64,000 bases of DNA from Gordonibacter sp034932485 (GTDB lineage Bacteria > Actinomycetota > Coriobacteriia > Coriobacteriales > Eggerthellaceae). Positions 9,621 through 18,020 of this stretch are shown here, one piece after another (the first letter of the stretch is position 1; every line of letters begins with the position of its first letter). The position numbers and the translations under genes are program-made. The notes under the pieces were generated by a model. That model was not told the origin of the DNA and did no database searches. It was given only the letters and a program-made list of their open reading frames with translations. Location: NCBI GenBank assembly GCA_034932485.1, contig JAYFOQ010000014.1:112043-176042 (forward strand). The letters are read 5' to 3'.

Positions 9621-11351
9621 ATGGAACAGGGGAAACTATCGAGGCGCGATTTCCTGAGGAGAGCAGGAGTCGCCAGCGCGGTTGCGGCAGGTGCCCTCAC
9701 ATTTTCAGGAACACCTAAAGCGTTTGCTGAAGAGGGTGCGACGGCCGGCGAGACTGCGAGTGCAGTGGATGGCCTCGGTTTGTACTCGAAGGCGTTGGGT
9801 GACGATGCGTCACTGATGCCCTTACGTAAAGCGGTGAGCCCAGGACCTGTGGGCCCGATTGCGTTTGAGGGCAGAGATATTCCCGAGACGGAGATTTCAA
9901 CTACCGTAGAGTGTGAAATACTTATTATTGGAGCCGGTATTGGTGGCCTGATGGGAAGTCTACGCGCTGGTGAGGAGGGCGCGAAGACTATCATTCTTGA
10001 GAAAATGACGGAGGGTCGTTCGGCGTGGGAGAGTTTTGGTGCCGTTGATGCTTCATTCCAAAAGGAGGCGGGTATCGAAATTGATGCTGCCCAGCTGAAG
10101 GATGAGATATTCCGTGCCGCAGACTGGCGCGTTGATCCGGGTCCCATCAATACTTACGTTGAGCGTTCGGGTGAAATGGCCGATTTCTGGCAATCTATGT
10201 TCGATAAGGCTGGCACTGGCTGGCAGTTGTATAAGTTTGACCAGGCTCCCAATTACAATGGATTTCCGGTTATCGACAGCTATGTGAATTTTAAAATGCC
10301 TAAAGACATCAGTTCAACGTGGCTTTTTGGTTTATATGCATGCAAAGAGCTACGCAACGTGGCTGCTGCTTACTCCAATCTTGATTTTCGCTACGAAACG
10401 CCGGCCGTACAGCTTATTCGCGAAGGTGAAGGGCGTGTAAGTGGATGCATAGCTAAAAGCGGCGATCAGTATATACGCGTCAATGCAACCAAAGGTGTGC
10501 TGATGGCTACGGGTGGCTACGATGCAAATCCTGAGATGATGCAGACTTGGCTACGCCCTGAAGATTATGAGTCCTCGTCGTGGTGGAATCCCAGCTGGGG
10601 TACGACAGGCGATGGTCACATGATGGGATTAAAAGTAGGCGCCGCTATGGATAGCCTACCTCATGCCGTTATGAATTTTAGCAATGCCACGCCGGGCACG
10701 TTTGTGGAGAAACGCGTGTACTTCCCTGGAGCGATGAACTATTCGCTCATTGTTACCGAGGAGGGTGTGCGCTTTGTTAACGAGAATGGCGCGCGTCAGT
10801 ATATCTCCAACGCCGAAAATAAACAGATCGAATTGGGACATACTTGTTTTCATGTGTTTGATGAAGCAATGATCGCTTCAGCCTTGGAAAAGTTCCCCAA
10901 GGGGACGGAAACGCTCGACCGTGATGAAGAGCGCGGATATCTATTCCGCGGGAGCGACCTAACTGCCGTAGCGAAAGCGGCAGGTATCGATGCCGCGACG
11001 TTGCAGCAAAGCATTGATACCTACAACAGTTATTTTGACCAGGGGCTTGAACGTGATCCTGAATACTATCGTTACTTGGGCAACAATAAGAAATTTACTG
11101 GAGGAACATGGTATATCCTGCGAACTAATAGCGTAGTTCTGGCAACCGTCAGTGGTCTCACTATTAATGGGAATACCCAAGTGCTGGATAGAGCTGGTCA
11201 GCCGATCGAGGGACTATATGCCACGGGTAACGTGTCAGGTAATTTCTATTCCGGAAACTATCCGCGTCATATTCCGGGTACGTCTGTTGGCCGCGCGGCT
11301 ACGTTTGGTTACGTGGCCATAGAGAAGATGTTGAAAGGAGGCTTGGCATGA
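9621..11351 (+). CDS. Tat-exported FAD-dependent reductase, fumarate-reductase-like
   Basis: 576 residues. The N-terminus has a twin-arginine signal (S-R-R-D-F-L-R-R, Arg 8-9) and an AFA-type cleavage site near residue 38. The FAD-binding loop GAGIGG is at 104-109, and the C-terminal GLYATGNVSG segment is typical of the FAD_binding_2/flavocytochrome c fumarate reductase family. Members in Eggerthellaceae reduce fumarate-like, urocanate-like or drug substrates outside the membrane using electrons from a small cytochrome; the substrate here cannot be told. ATG 9621 follows GGAGGAGAGA; upstream in-frame starts lie in the promoter. The stop overlaps the next gene by four bases (ATGA), coupling it to the cytochrome. 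Confidence 0.92.
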   Translation: MEQGKLSRRDFLRRAGVASAVAAGALTFSGTPKAFAEEGATAGETASAVDGLGLYSKALGDDASLMPLRKAVSPGPVGPIAFEGRDIPETEISTTVECEILIIGAGIGGLMGSLRAGEEGAKTIILEKMTEGRSAWESFGAVDASFQKEAGIEIDAAQLKDEIFRAADWRVDPGPINTYVERSGEMADFWQSMFDKAGTGWQLYKFDQAPNYNGFPVIDSYVNFKMPKDISSTWLFGLYACKELRNVAAAYSNLDFRYETPAVQLIREGEGRVSGCIAKSGDQYIRVNATKGVLMATGGYDANPEMMQTWLRPEDYESSSWWNPSWGTTGDGHMMGLKVGAAMDSLPHAVMNFSNATPGTFVEKRVYFPGAMNYSLIVTEEGVRFVNENGARQYISNAENKQIELGHTCFHVFDEAMIASALEKFPKGTETLDRDEERGYLFRGSDLTAVAKAAGIDAATLQQSIDTYNSYFDQGLERDPEYYRYLGNNKKFTGGTWYILRTNSVVLATVSGLTINGNTQVLDRAGQPIEGLYATGNVSGNFYSGNYPRHIPGTSVGRAATFGYVAIEKMLKGGLA

Positions 11352-11719
11352 GGCGTTCCAAAGTATTTATGAGCATGGTGATATTTGCGGCTATAGCAAC
11401 TCTTGTCTTTGCGATGATGCTGGTTGGCTGTGCCCCTCAACAAGTCGGTTCATCGTCATCCAAGTCAAACGAAACTTCGAAAGCGGTTTCAGCCGAATCG
11501 GGTGCCTATGTGTCTGATGAACAGTGCATGAGTTGCCACGGTGGGAGTTATGAGGCAGTGGCCGAAGCAACGGCCAGTTTGGGAGATTGGAATCCACATA
11601 GTTCCATCCACGGCGGGTATAACTCGTGTGTGAACTGCCATGCCAAGGATAAGGAAGTTACCTATAACTACTGCTCTCAATGTCATGCTTATACTCCCGA
11701 TGAAAAGCCACTCTATTAG
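11348..11719 (+). CDS. triheme c-type cytochrome lipoprotein, electron donor to the flavoprotein
   Basis: 123 residues. A signal helix ends in the lipobox L-V-G-C (Cys 28), so the mature protein is anchored on the outer face of the membrane. Three CXXCH haem sites lie at 60-64, 94-98 and 109-113, with extra His residues at 84 and 88 that may be axial ligands. The layout resembles small cytochromes paired with extracellular flavin reductases in Eggerthella (CgrA-like), which pass electrons from membrane quinone enzymes to the reductase. The ATG overlaps the preceding stop, so the two proteins are probably made in step. I infer that they form one reductase unit. Confidence 0.9.
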   Translation: MRRSKVFMSMVIFAAIATLVFAMMLVGCAPQQVGSSSSKSNETSKAVSAESGAYVSDEQCMSCHGGSYEAVAEATASLGDWNPHSSIHGGYNSCVNCHAKDKEVTYNYCSQCHAYTPDEKPLY

Positions 11720-11763
11720 GCTTGATCGTCTTATACGGTAACACCGCATAGAAACAAACCCTG

Positions 11764-11805
11764 CGCCGCCGCCGCTTCGATACTCCCTTCGGTGCGACGG
11801 CGGCG
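11764..11805 (+). terminator. GC-rich hairpin after the flavoprotein-cytochrome pair
   Basis: CGCCGCC (11764-11770) pairs with GGCGGCG (11799-11805), and extra bases inside can extend the stem. There is no clear T tract on either side, so it may end or attenuate transcription before the MerR gene. Confidence 0.5.
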
Positions 11806-11888
11806 TGAAGCATGATAAGGTAAAAGCTGCGACGTTGGGGGCGTTGCGGTCTTTGCTGTATAGGGGGGCTGGGGAGAGGGGAAGAAAT

Positions 11889-12686
11889 ATGTACAAAATA
11901 GGGGAGTTTTCGGCTATGACAGGCATGCCGATATCGAAAGTGCGATTCTATGACAAAAAAGGATTGTTCGCTTCGACACGAGAAGAAAATGGGTATCGAA
12001 CGTTCGAGCCTCGCGATGCCTTTCGGTCGAACGCCTTTCGGACGCTGCTTCAATATGGATTTACCATCGACGAAGCCCTTTCTATGGTCGATCAAAAGCA
12101 GAGCGCCGAAGAGTTTCGACAATCACTCAAGGTACAACAGGGGGAATTGCGACGCCAAGCTGAGCTTTTGGAATACCGCATGTTAAAGCTGACAAGTGCG
12201 CTGGAGCTTATCGAGCATGGAGACAGTCCTGATTTTACCGTAGTCGAAGCACCCGACCAGATTTTTGTGCGAGCTTCCCATGGTAGAGATTTTACTGTGG
12301 CTGTCGAAAACGCCCACGAACTTGCAGTATTTTATCAGCTGCTCAGTATAACCAGCTGCGCTCGCATTATTGAGAAATCGGATATTGAGAGCGGTGCTGA
12401 TACTATCGACCCCAGTTACATTACTGTTATGTCGCGCAAAGAAGCCCATCGTCTGGATGACGTTGATATCTCCCATCTAGGTGAGCTTAGTCTGGGCAAG
12501 TGCGTTCGTTTCCGCCGCCGCGTTACACGTGAGGAAAGTGTACGTCGGGATACCTTTGATGATCTACTTGCCTACCTGAACGAGTGGGGACATCGTTTGC
12601 GCAGCGACATTTTGCTGCTGCCAGCGTTTTTGAATCTGGATGGGCAGGGAAGCGATATTGAAACACTATACGTTCCCATTTGGTAA
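11889..12686 (+). CDS. MerR-family transcriptional regulator
   Basis: 265 residues. The N-terminal winged helix (MYKIGEF...KVRFYDKKGLF...NGYRTF) is the standard MerR DNA-binding domain. A coiled helix of about 30 residues rich in Gln, Arg and Leu follows (dimerisation), then an effector-binding half of about 150 residues that resembles the GyrI/SOUL-like domain of BltR-type regulators. The start ATG 11889 has GGGGAGAGGGG just upstream. It lies 169 bases after the cytochrome gene in the same direction. A MerR-type 19-bp-spacer promoter upstream of the flavoprotein (9534) makes that operon the likely target. The ligand is unknown; a substrate of the reductase would fit. Confidence 0.9.
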   Translation: MYKIGEFSAMTGMPISKVRFYDKKGLFASTREENGYRTFEPRDAFRSNAFRTLLQYGFTIDEALSMVDQKQSAEEFRQSLKVQQGELRRQAELLEYRMLKLTSALELIEHGDSPDFTVVEAPDQIFVRASHGRDFTVAVENAHELAVFYQLLSITSCARIIEKSDIESGADTIDPSYITVMSRKEAHRLDDVDISHLGELSLGKCVRFRRRVTREESVRRDTFDDLLAYLNEWGHRLRSDILLLPAFLNLDGQGSDIETLYVPIW

Positions 12687-12769
12687 ATACGTGAACGACA
12701 GATTTTCTGAATGCTATTCAAGGTGCCTTGCTCAATTTTCCCGATGCTCTACTTTTCGCATCTGGAGAT

Positions 12770-13252
12770 TTAGGGATGGGAGACGATGTCTTGCCGCTTG
12801 CGCTCTTTATCGACAAGGCAAATTATCTCTTGTTTGCCATGTACGTCCAACTTGGCGTAGACGTGTTTGACCGGTATCTTAATGATGTTGCGTGAAAGAA
12901 CAAACTGGTTTTCCATGAAGGTAAGGTTGCGATCTTGGGCAAGCTATTCAAATACATTGGTTTCGCGTGGGGTAAAGCTGTACTGTTTGGCAATGGCTAT
13001 GCACGGCCTTGTCCAGTCAGCCCTCTATGTGCTGATTGCAAAAGTTGGGGACAAAATCGCGTCGATTCTTTATCCTTGCGCAAGATTGACTTTCTTCGTA
13101 TCTTCCGGATCAGGCAGTTTCACGAACGATTCTTCGCTGCTCCTTTGTGGAAGATTGAGATCTGCAGAATCGGGGCCGTTTTGTCCATGATCGAATAAGT
13201 TATATTTATGAAGCGACTTGTGCTTTGCGGAACTTTGCCGGGAGACTTCCAT
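12770..13252 (-). pseudogene. decayed LuxR-family membrane regulator (C-terminal part)
   Basis: Read on the minus strand, one frame gives a recognisable LuxR DNA-binding end: YSFTPRETNVFE, then stop, then LAQDRNLTF..., VLSRNIIKIPVKHVYAKLDVHGKQEI. This matches the usual Eggerthellaceae pattern (LTPRE-EVFELLAQGRN ... LSRNTVKTHVKHIYAKL-VHS-QEL). In-frame stops interrupt it at about 13070 and at two further points before the helix-turn-helix. The 12-helix membrane half normally upstream is absent; 13253-13361 shows nothing recognisable. It is therefore a relic of a regulator, probably of a lost or neighbouring reductase gene. Confidence 0.75.
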
Positions 13253-13361
13253 CGTCTATCAAGGTGATACTACGATAAGGTAGCGAGGGTGCATCAGGGG
13301 CGGCAAGAACGTTCTGTGCAGCTACCTCGGACTTGAGGGGACACCTCTGTTGAAAACCAAA

Positions 13362-13393
13362 GAAGAGGAAGAAACAATGGTTTCTTCCTCTTC
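13362..13393 (-). terminator. perfect 14-bp hairpin
   Basis: GAAGAGGAAGAAAC (13362-13375) and GTTTCTTCCTCTTC (13380-13393) pair perfectly around a four-base loop. On the minus strand the stem is followed by a T-rich stretch, so it could end transcription in that direction, but no intact minus-strand gene precedes it. It may belong to the decayed region. Confidence 0.5.
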
Positions 13394-13486
13394 CAACACA
13401 ACCAATAATACCACAAAATGCCTGGAAAATCGAGTCGTGCAATTACCGGTGCAGGGGTGTATATATACCTATCCGAGGTGATGCGT

Positions 13487-14149
13487 ATGGAATTGAACAT
13501 GGCGAACAGTTTGATGCGGCTGCAAGAGGCGGCTGCAACGCAAGATTTGGCAGCCTGCAACGAGGCTACGGCACGTTACGGCCTCAGCCTGACGCAGGAG
13601 CAGATGCAGGGGCTTGTCGAGCGTCGTCAGACGGCGCTGCGCGCCACCGGGCGCGTGGAGTTCGGTCGGGGAGTGCTGCGCGAGCTAGCGCTTGGGTTCT
13701 GCGATTCACCCTTTGTTGATCAGAGCAGCTACGAGGACACGCTAGCCGACGTCCAGGACGTGTTCTATCACCGCAAGGAGGATTCCGATTCCGGTGAGCC
13801 CTTTGCCGACGACGACCTTATCGCTGCGCTGAGGCATGCGTTCGACCACGAGGCGCACGGTTCGACCGACCTGTTGGCCGATATGCCGCTCGAACGTTTG
13901 CGCAGCTATGCTGCCGGTCAGCGTGCGGGCGATTACGACCAGCAGACGCAACTCGATGCCTTCGAGGCCGAAGAGGGAGAGGACGATGCTGGTCGCTTGC
14001 GAGACGAGATTGACCGCGTTTACGACGAGGATCGACTCGAGCGGCCCGGCAACGATTATGCCGTCGGTTTTTACGATGGGTACAACGAGTTGTACCGTAT
14101 CGGATTCGACTCCAACAGCCGTATAGGAGGTTCTTCCCTTGGTCTCTGA
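13487..14149 (+). CDS. DUF6323-like protein
   Basis: 220 residues, acidic, soluble, with no signal or membrane helix. Stretches such as LTQEQMQGLVERRQTAL, TGRVEFG-GVLRELA-GFCDSPF and TLADVQDVFYHRKED resemble the DUF6323 family, which in Clostridia is found beside DUF6179; the family assignment is from memory. Function is unknown. The Asp/Glu-rich C-terminus has a YDGYNELYRIGF motif. I chose ATG 13487 because GAGGTG is six bases upstream; earlier in-frame ATGs lie on or before that site. The last 11 bases overlap the next gene, so both are likely translated together. Confidence 0.75.
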   Translation: MELNMANSLMRLQEAAATQDLAACNEATARYGLSLTQEQMQGLVERRQTALRATGRVEFGRGVLRELALGFCDSPFVDQSSYEDTLADVQDVFYHRKEDSDSGEPFADDDLIAALRHAFDHEAHGSTDLLADMPLERLRSYAAGQRAGDYDQQTQLDAFEAEEGEDDAGRLRDEIDRVYDEDRLERPGNDYAVGFYDGYNELYRIGFDSNSRIGGSSLGL

Positions 14150-15062
14150 AGTTGATGCGCTTGCGATGGCGCAAGCAACAGGCGACCTGGACGCCCGCGT
14201 GGGCATGCCGGATAGCGACCTGTTCCAGATACAGCTTATGGGCGTGCTGGCCAAGCAGGCATCCCTCTATACCTTGGGTGAAAGCAGCTCGCTTCCCGAA
14301 TACGATGCGTTCAGGTTGCTCGGGTCGGTTTGTTTCACGCTGGGGGTAGACCCCGACGAACCTGACGCACAGGTACTCCGCGCGCTTTTGGACGAAGGCG
14401 TAGATGTGGCTTTTGCGCGTTGCTGCAGCGAGCTTGAGGCCGAGGCAGCACGTACAGACGCCTTGTGGAAGGAGGTATGCCTCACCACGCCCCTGCTGGA
14501 AAGCATTGCACTGAGGGACACGCTCGAAAGCCTGCGCGGCATCGGTGCGCGCTACGACGTGCGGTTCTTCTCCCTTGAGATACCGGCGGATATCGATTAT
14601 CCCCTGTGTCATCCGGTGGATGAGGCAGTGCAGGGGATTCGCTACGTGAACACGTATTTGGAGCGGCTGCTTGTAGAGAACCGCTTCCTTCAGTGTTTTG
14701 AAGTAGAACATTGTCGAAGGGTACTCCAAGCGGTGCATCCGCAGTATGGCGAGCTTATCGTGAACCTGTTCGAACCAGTGGCGACAAATGCAGTGGGATG
14801 TGCCTTGGCGCAAGGTGTCGTACGCTCGTTGCGGGTTGGGTCCGAAGAGCGTTCGCGTATAGTAGTACTGTTCGAAGGTTGCTCGCCAACCCAGATGAAA
14901 GCCTTACTTGTCCAAGCTGCAGGCGAGGCGTGCGATGCGCTGGGGCTGGGCGGCGATGCCTCGGTGTGCGCCTACGTGCAAAAGCTGGCAGAAGGACTGG
15001 TTCCGCGCCTGCAGATGGCGCTGTGTAACCGTTCCCTGAACGGTGTGTTTATGGATTGCTAA
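14139..15062 (+). CDS. DUF6179-like protein
   Basis: 307 residues, soluble, function unknown. The segment RDTLESLRGIG-RYDVRFFSLEIPADIDYPLCHPVDEAVQG and the following YVNTYLERLLVEN and NLFEPVATNA resemble DUF6179. The start is a TTG at 14139 with AGGAGG eight bases upstream, inside the end of the preceding gene. The pair is always, as far as I recall, found together, so the proteins probably act as a complex. Its stop is only two bases from the stop of the convergent gene at 15065, leaving no room for a classical terminator. Confidence 0.75.
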   Translation: MVSEVDALAMAQATGDLDARVGMPDSDLFQIQLMGVLAKQASLYTLGESSSLPEYDAFRLLGSVCFTLGVDPDEPDAQVLRALLDEGVDVAFARCCSELEAEAARTDALWKEVCLTTPLLESIALRDTLESLRGIGARYDVRFFSLEIPADIDYPLCHPVDEAVQGIRYVNTYLERLLVENRFLQCFEVEHCRRVLQAVHPQYGELIVNLFEPVATNAVGCALAQGVVRSLRVGSEERSRIVVLFEGCSPTQMKALLVQAAGEACDALGLGGDASVCAYVQKLAEGLVPRLQMALCNRSLNGVFMDC

Positions 15063-15064
15063 AC

Positions 15065-16252
15065 CTACTTCGACAAGGGTTTGATTAAAGCTCCTAATTC
15101 AGGTGACGTAAGCTTGTTTACTACGTCCTTGCTGAAGTGACGGGCAGCTACGTCGGCTAAGGAAGTGAACGCTGCCATCAAGGTAGCGCGACTCTCTTCC
15201 CTCGTATTTTTTGCCGCTTCGGCTAGCAGCGTGATGGCTTTTGCCCCGCCGCTTAGGAAGTCGCTGGCATCTTGCGCCCCCGATGCTTCCACAGCTTCAA
15301 AGAGTGCGTCGACCAGTCGTGCTGCATCTTCGTTGGAGTAGCAGCTGAGCCACTCAGTAAGTACTTCGTCGGTGAATAGTGCATTGTCGGCAAGCTTATC
15401 AAGATAGACGAAATCATTATCGGCTACCTCCCAGGTAAACGGACTGTGCTGCATGATACCGCTTCCGGTGCTTTTCACTATCAAAGGAGGAGCTTTCATA
15501 TCCATAAACATGCCCACAACGGATTCTTGGGGTACGGTTCGATGTATGCGTCCTTCGAGTTGCTTCCAATCCGACGTAGGGAAGGCACTGTCCTTGAAGC
15601 CTGGGCCATCATGGCTGTACACTAGTTGAATGCGTTGTTTTACATCAGACCTCGACTGTAAAGCTGCATATACCGCAAGGTTTCCACCTTTTGAATGGCC
15701 ACCGACATAGATTTTTTCAGGCAGATGCGGCGCAACAGCCTGTAGATACCGCACGGCCTGCGTCTGAGCGGGCACGGGAGACGCGTAGGCCATGTTGAAG
15801 TCTTCTCGCCAGCCCGTGAACGATGTGTCGGTGCCGCGGAAGCCAATATAAGCAAATTCGTTTTTGTATACAAAGGCCATGGCTGCAAATTGTGTCTGAC
15901 GTTCGGTATCGAACAAACTTAGATGGTCACGTATAGTCATGTCGCGAAATCGCGGACTGGCAGCCAACGCAATCATGTTTTGTTTTACCTGATCAGGAAT
16001 AAATCCTTCGAACATGGTCTCATAAAGTTCGGCACGCAGCGCATCGGTAAAGTGGGCTGGTTTGCCGTGAGGGGCACGGTAGTTGTCTACGCGGATGTCG
16101 GTATTAAGGAAGTCGTTACGCGTGTCAAGCGGGGGAACAATATTTTCGGCGCGAACCATGCAAAACTGCGAGAGGACGAGAGAATCTACGGGATTAAAAG
16201 GCTTCTCTTCAAAAGAGGCGAATTCTGACGCCAGATAATCAAGTTGGTTCAT
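15065..16252 (-). CDS. DUF2974 / Mbeg1-like alpha/beta hydrolase
   Basis: 395 residues, predicted cytosolic. It has a lipase-like nucleophile elbow G-H-S-K-G-G-N (Ser 187), preceded by an AYIGFRGTD segment (oxyanion side) and followed by YSHDGPGF, which is the usual order in DUF2974 proteins. The N-terminus MNQLDYL...PFNPVDSLVLSQF is also typical. The substrate is unknown; lipid or polysaccharide ester hydrolysis is only suggested by the fold. I chose ATG 16252 because GGAGAGG is five bases upstream; the longer frame to 16285 starts before this ribosome site. It stands alone. Confidence 0.85.
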   Translation of the reverse strand: MNQLDYLASEFASFEEKPFNPVDSLVLSQFCMVRAENIVPPLDTRNDFLNTDIRVDNYRAPHGKPAHFTDALRAELYETMFEGFIPDQVKQNMIALAASPRFRDMTIRDHLSLFDTERQTQFAAMAFVYKNEFAYIGFRGTDTSFTGWREDFNMAYASPVPAQTQAVRYLQAVAPHLPEKIYVGGHSKGGNLAVYAALQSRSDVKQRIQLVYSHDGPGFKDSAFPTSDWKQLEGRIHRTVPQESVVGMFMDMKAPPLIVKSTGSGIMQHSPFTWEVADNDFVYLDKLADNALFTDEVLTEWLSCYSNEDAARLVDALFEAVEASGAQDASDFLSGGAKAITLLAEAAKNTREESRATLMAAFTSLADVAARHFSKDVVNKLTSPELGALIKPLSK

Positions 16253-16382
16253 ACGCACCTCTCCGCAGTAAGCCACTCGTATCACTTGTTGTTATTCTAC
16301 CTTAGGGCAACGCGGAAGATAACATCGCAGCTGGATTGTTGCTGTGCTAACAAGGCGGTTTGCCCAGGGTTGGTTAGTGCTG

Positions 16383-17609
16383 CTAGTTGATAAATTCTTC
16401 GCCGCGGAGCAGGTCTACTTCTACGAGGTCGCCAGCAGCGAAACCTCGCTCACCGAGGGGCGATATCCGCTGAGCATTGCTGGCCATACAGGCAGCTAAG
16501 TCTCCGCTTTTGAAGTTGAGAAATTGCGCGGTATAGCCGGTGGGACTGCTCTTGTCGTGCACTAAGTTTACACGTGCAATATTTGCCATTTGTTGCGGGC
16601 CAGATACCTCAGCGGCGCTGCGTGCTTGTACGGTAGCCATCTTGCGTACGGGCACGCCAAGGAAGCGCGCAACAATGGCTTGCAAGCACCATTGCGTGCC
16701 GTAGTAGGCGGCCAGAGTGGGGCCAGGCAGGTCGATAACGGGTTTTTCGTCCGCCACGGCCATCATAAGCGGGCGTCCAGGTACCGCGGCGATATAGTGG
16801 TGGATTACCCGTCCACGGGCCTCGATCATGCGCACATTGAAATCTTCCTCGCCTACGGCTGATCCTCCGTTAACGACCACTGCATCGGCTACTGCTAATG
16901 CTTCGCTGAAGGCGGCTTCAAGCGCGCTCGGATCGTCGTGCACGATAGGGAAGATGAGGGGTTCAGCGCCGTACTCGATAAGCATATGTTTTACCATGAG
17001 GCTGTTCGTGTCGACGTTTTGTCCTCGGCGCGGAGCAATACCCGCAGGTATTAGCTCGCTGCCGGTAGGAATGAAAGCGATTCGTGGCTTACGGCGTACG
17101 GGTACGAGTGTGATGCCTCCCATAGCGAGCGCTGCCAAATCGGTTGGACGAATGGGTCGGCCAGCTTCGATAAGAGGCGTTCCCGCCTTGATGGTGTCGC
17201 CTGCGTCGCGCACGTTTGTGCCGGCCTGCACCTGTACATCGTTGTCGAGGATAACGGAGCCGTTGGGCTGGATGACAACTTTTTCAATCATGATGACAGC
17301 ATCGTAGTCGTCGGGGAAATCGTCTCCTGTGTCGGCGCGTACGTAGTCTTCCCCAATCTTCCAAGTGCTGGTGTCCGGAAGCCCTTCTGCGAAGGCAGTC
17401 GACTTGACGGCGATGCCGTCACAGCTTGAAGCGCGTACCACGGGCAGCGTGTTCGCGGACACCAAATCGCGCGCTGTTATTCGTCCGATGGCCTCGTCCA
17501 AGCTAACAAGCTCTGTGGCTGTTGTTTGTGCCGAAGGTTTCCAGGCTGCAAAGAAATCAGTCAGCGCCTCTTCCCGTGATGGAAACCCGTCCATAATTTT
17601 CTCGCCCAT
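16383..17609 (-). CDS. moeA: molybdopterin molybdotransferase
   Basis: 408 residues. MoeA inserts molybdate into adenylated molybdopterin to give active molybdenum cofactor. Visible signatures are the N-terminal SLDEAIGRITARDLVS, the SSCDGIAVKS motif, the IFIPTGSELI-type segment (here IAFIPTGSELIPAG) and the VNGGSAVGEEDF motif of the MogA-like domain. The C-terminal domain IV follows. The ATG is preceded by GGGGAG at good spacing. The length is normal. The neighbouring moaE-like gene on the same strand and the molybdoenzymes at 26-29 kb and 39 kb make a shared role likely. Confidence 0.9.
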   Translation of the reverse strand: MGEKIMDGFPSREEALTDFFAAWKPSAQTTATELVSLDEAIGRITARDLVSANTLPVVRASSCDGIAVKSTAFAEGLPDTSTWKIGEDYVRADTGDDFPDDYDAVIMIEKVVIQPNGSVILDNDVQVQAGTNVRDAGDTIKAGTPLIEAGRPIRPTDLAALAMGGITLVPVRRKPRIAFIPTGSELIPAGIAPRRGQNVDTNSLMVKHMLIEYGAEPLIFPIVHDDPSALEAAFSEALAVADAVVVNGGSAVGEEDFNVRMIEARGRVIHHYIAAVPGRPLMMAVADEKPVIDLPGPTLAAYYGTQWCLQAIVARFLGVPVRKMATVQARSAAEVSGPQQMANIARVNLVHDKSSPTGYTAQFLNFKSGDLAACMASNAQRISPLGERGFAAGDLVEVDLLRGEEFIN

Positions 17610-17715
17610 AAACTACTCCCCAGTTGAACGTATACTGTGGTCATAATTATAGTATGAATGGAATATATTCATCTAAGAATATTTATCACTCAGAAATAGC
17701 CGTCACATATAGTCA

Positions 17716-17770
17716 ATCAAAAAACGGCGACCAAAAAAGACGATCAAAAAACGGTGACCAAAAAATAACG
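17716..17770. repeat. 27-bp tandem repeat, two copies
   Basis: Two near-identical A-rich units (17716-17742 and 17743-17770) of the form ATCAAAAAACGG(C/T)GACC followed by AAAAAA and an ACG. They lie upstream of moeA (minus strand) in a 411-base intergenic region that also holds a parS site and a terminator. No function is evident; an UP-like promoter element or protein-binding array is possible. Confidence 0.6.
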
Positions 17771-17844
17771 ACCTGCGAAGTCTGCGAATAAAGGATGCAC
17801 GCGTAATTCAGTAAATCACCTGTTCATTAAAGAGTTACTTGCAG

Positions 17845-17860
17845 CGTTTCACGTGAAACA
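17845..17860. promoter_or_regulatory. parS-like ParB-binding site
   Basis: CGTTTCACGTGAAACA contains the perfect 14-bp palindrome GTTTCACGTGAAAC (17846-17859), the core of the widely conserved chromosomal parS site. ParB binds parS clusters near the origin to organise and segregate the chromosome. A second copy lies at 62948. Confidence 0.8.
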
Positions 17861-17872
17861 CTATGAATAAAA

Positions 17873-17906
17873 TGAGGACCGCAGAAGTTATATTCTGCAG
17901 TCCTCA
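17873..17906. terminator. hairpin terminator between moaE-like gene and moeA
   Basis: TGAGGACCGCAGAA (17873-17886) and TTCTGCAGTCCTCA (17893-17906) pair with one mismatch around a six-base loop. A/T-rich DNA lies on both sides. It sits beyond the 3' end of the minus-strand moaE-like gene and could act in either direction. Confidence 0.6.
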
Positions 17907-18020
17907 GTAAAATTCGAAAGCCGCTGCGTATTTTCAAAGCAGTCCCCCCACTGCGTTTGTTTTCAGCCGCCAAAAAGTTATGCGTGCACAGGCGGGTGGG
18001 CAAATGCGCGAAAGAGAAGC

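Noticed and set aside
12867..13198. Two overlapping plus-strand frames of about 90-107 codons
   Set aside because: They are antisense to the LuxR relic and show no motif of their own.
13818..14813. A 331-codon minus-strand frame
   Set aside because: It covers the DUF6323/DUF6179-like genes on the opposite strand; the plus-strand pair has good ribosome sites and family resemblance.
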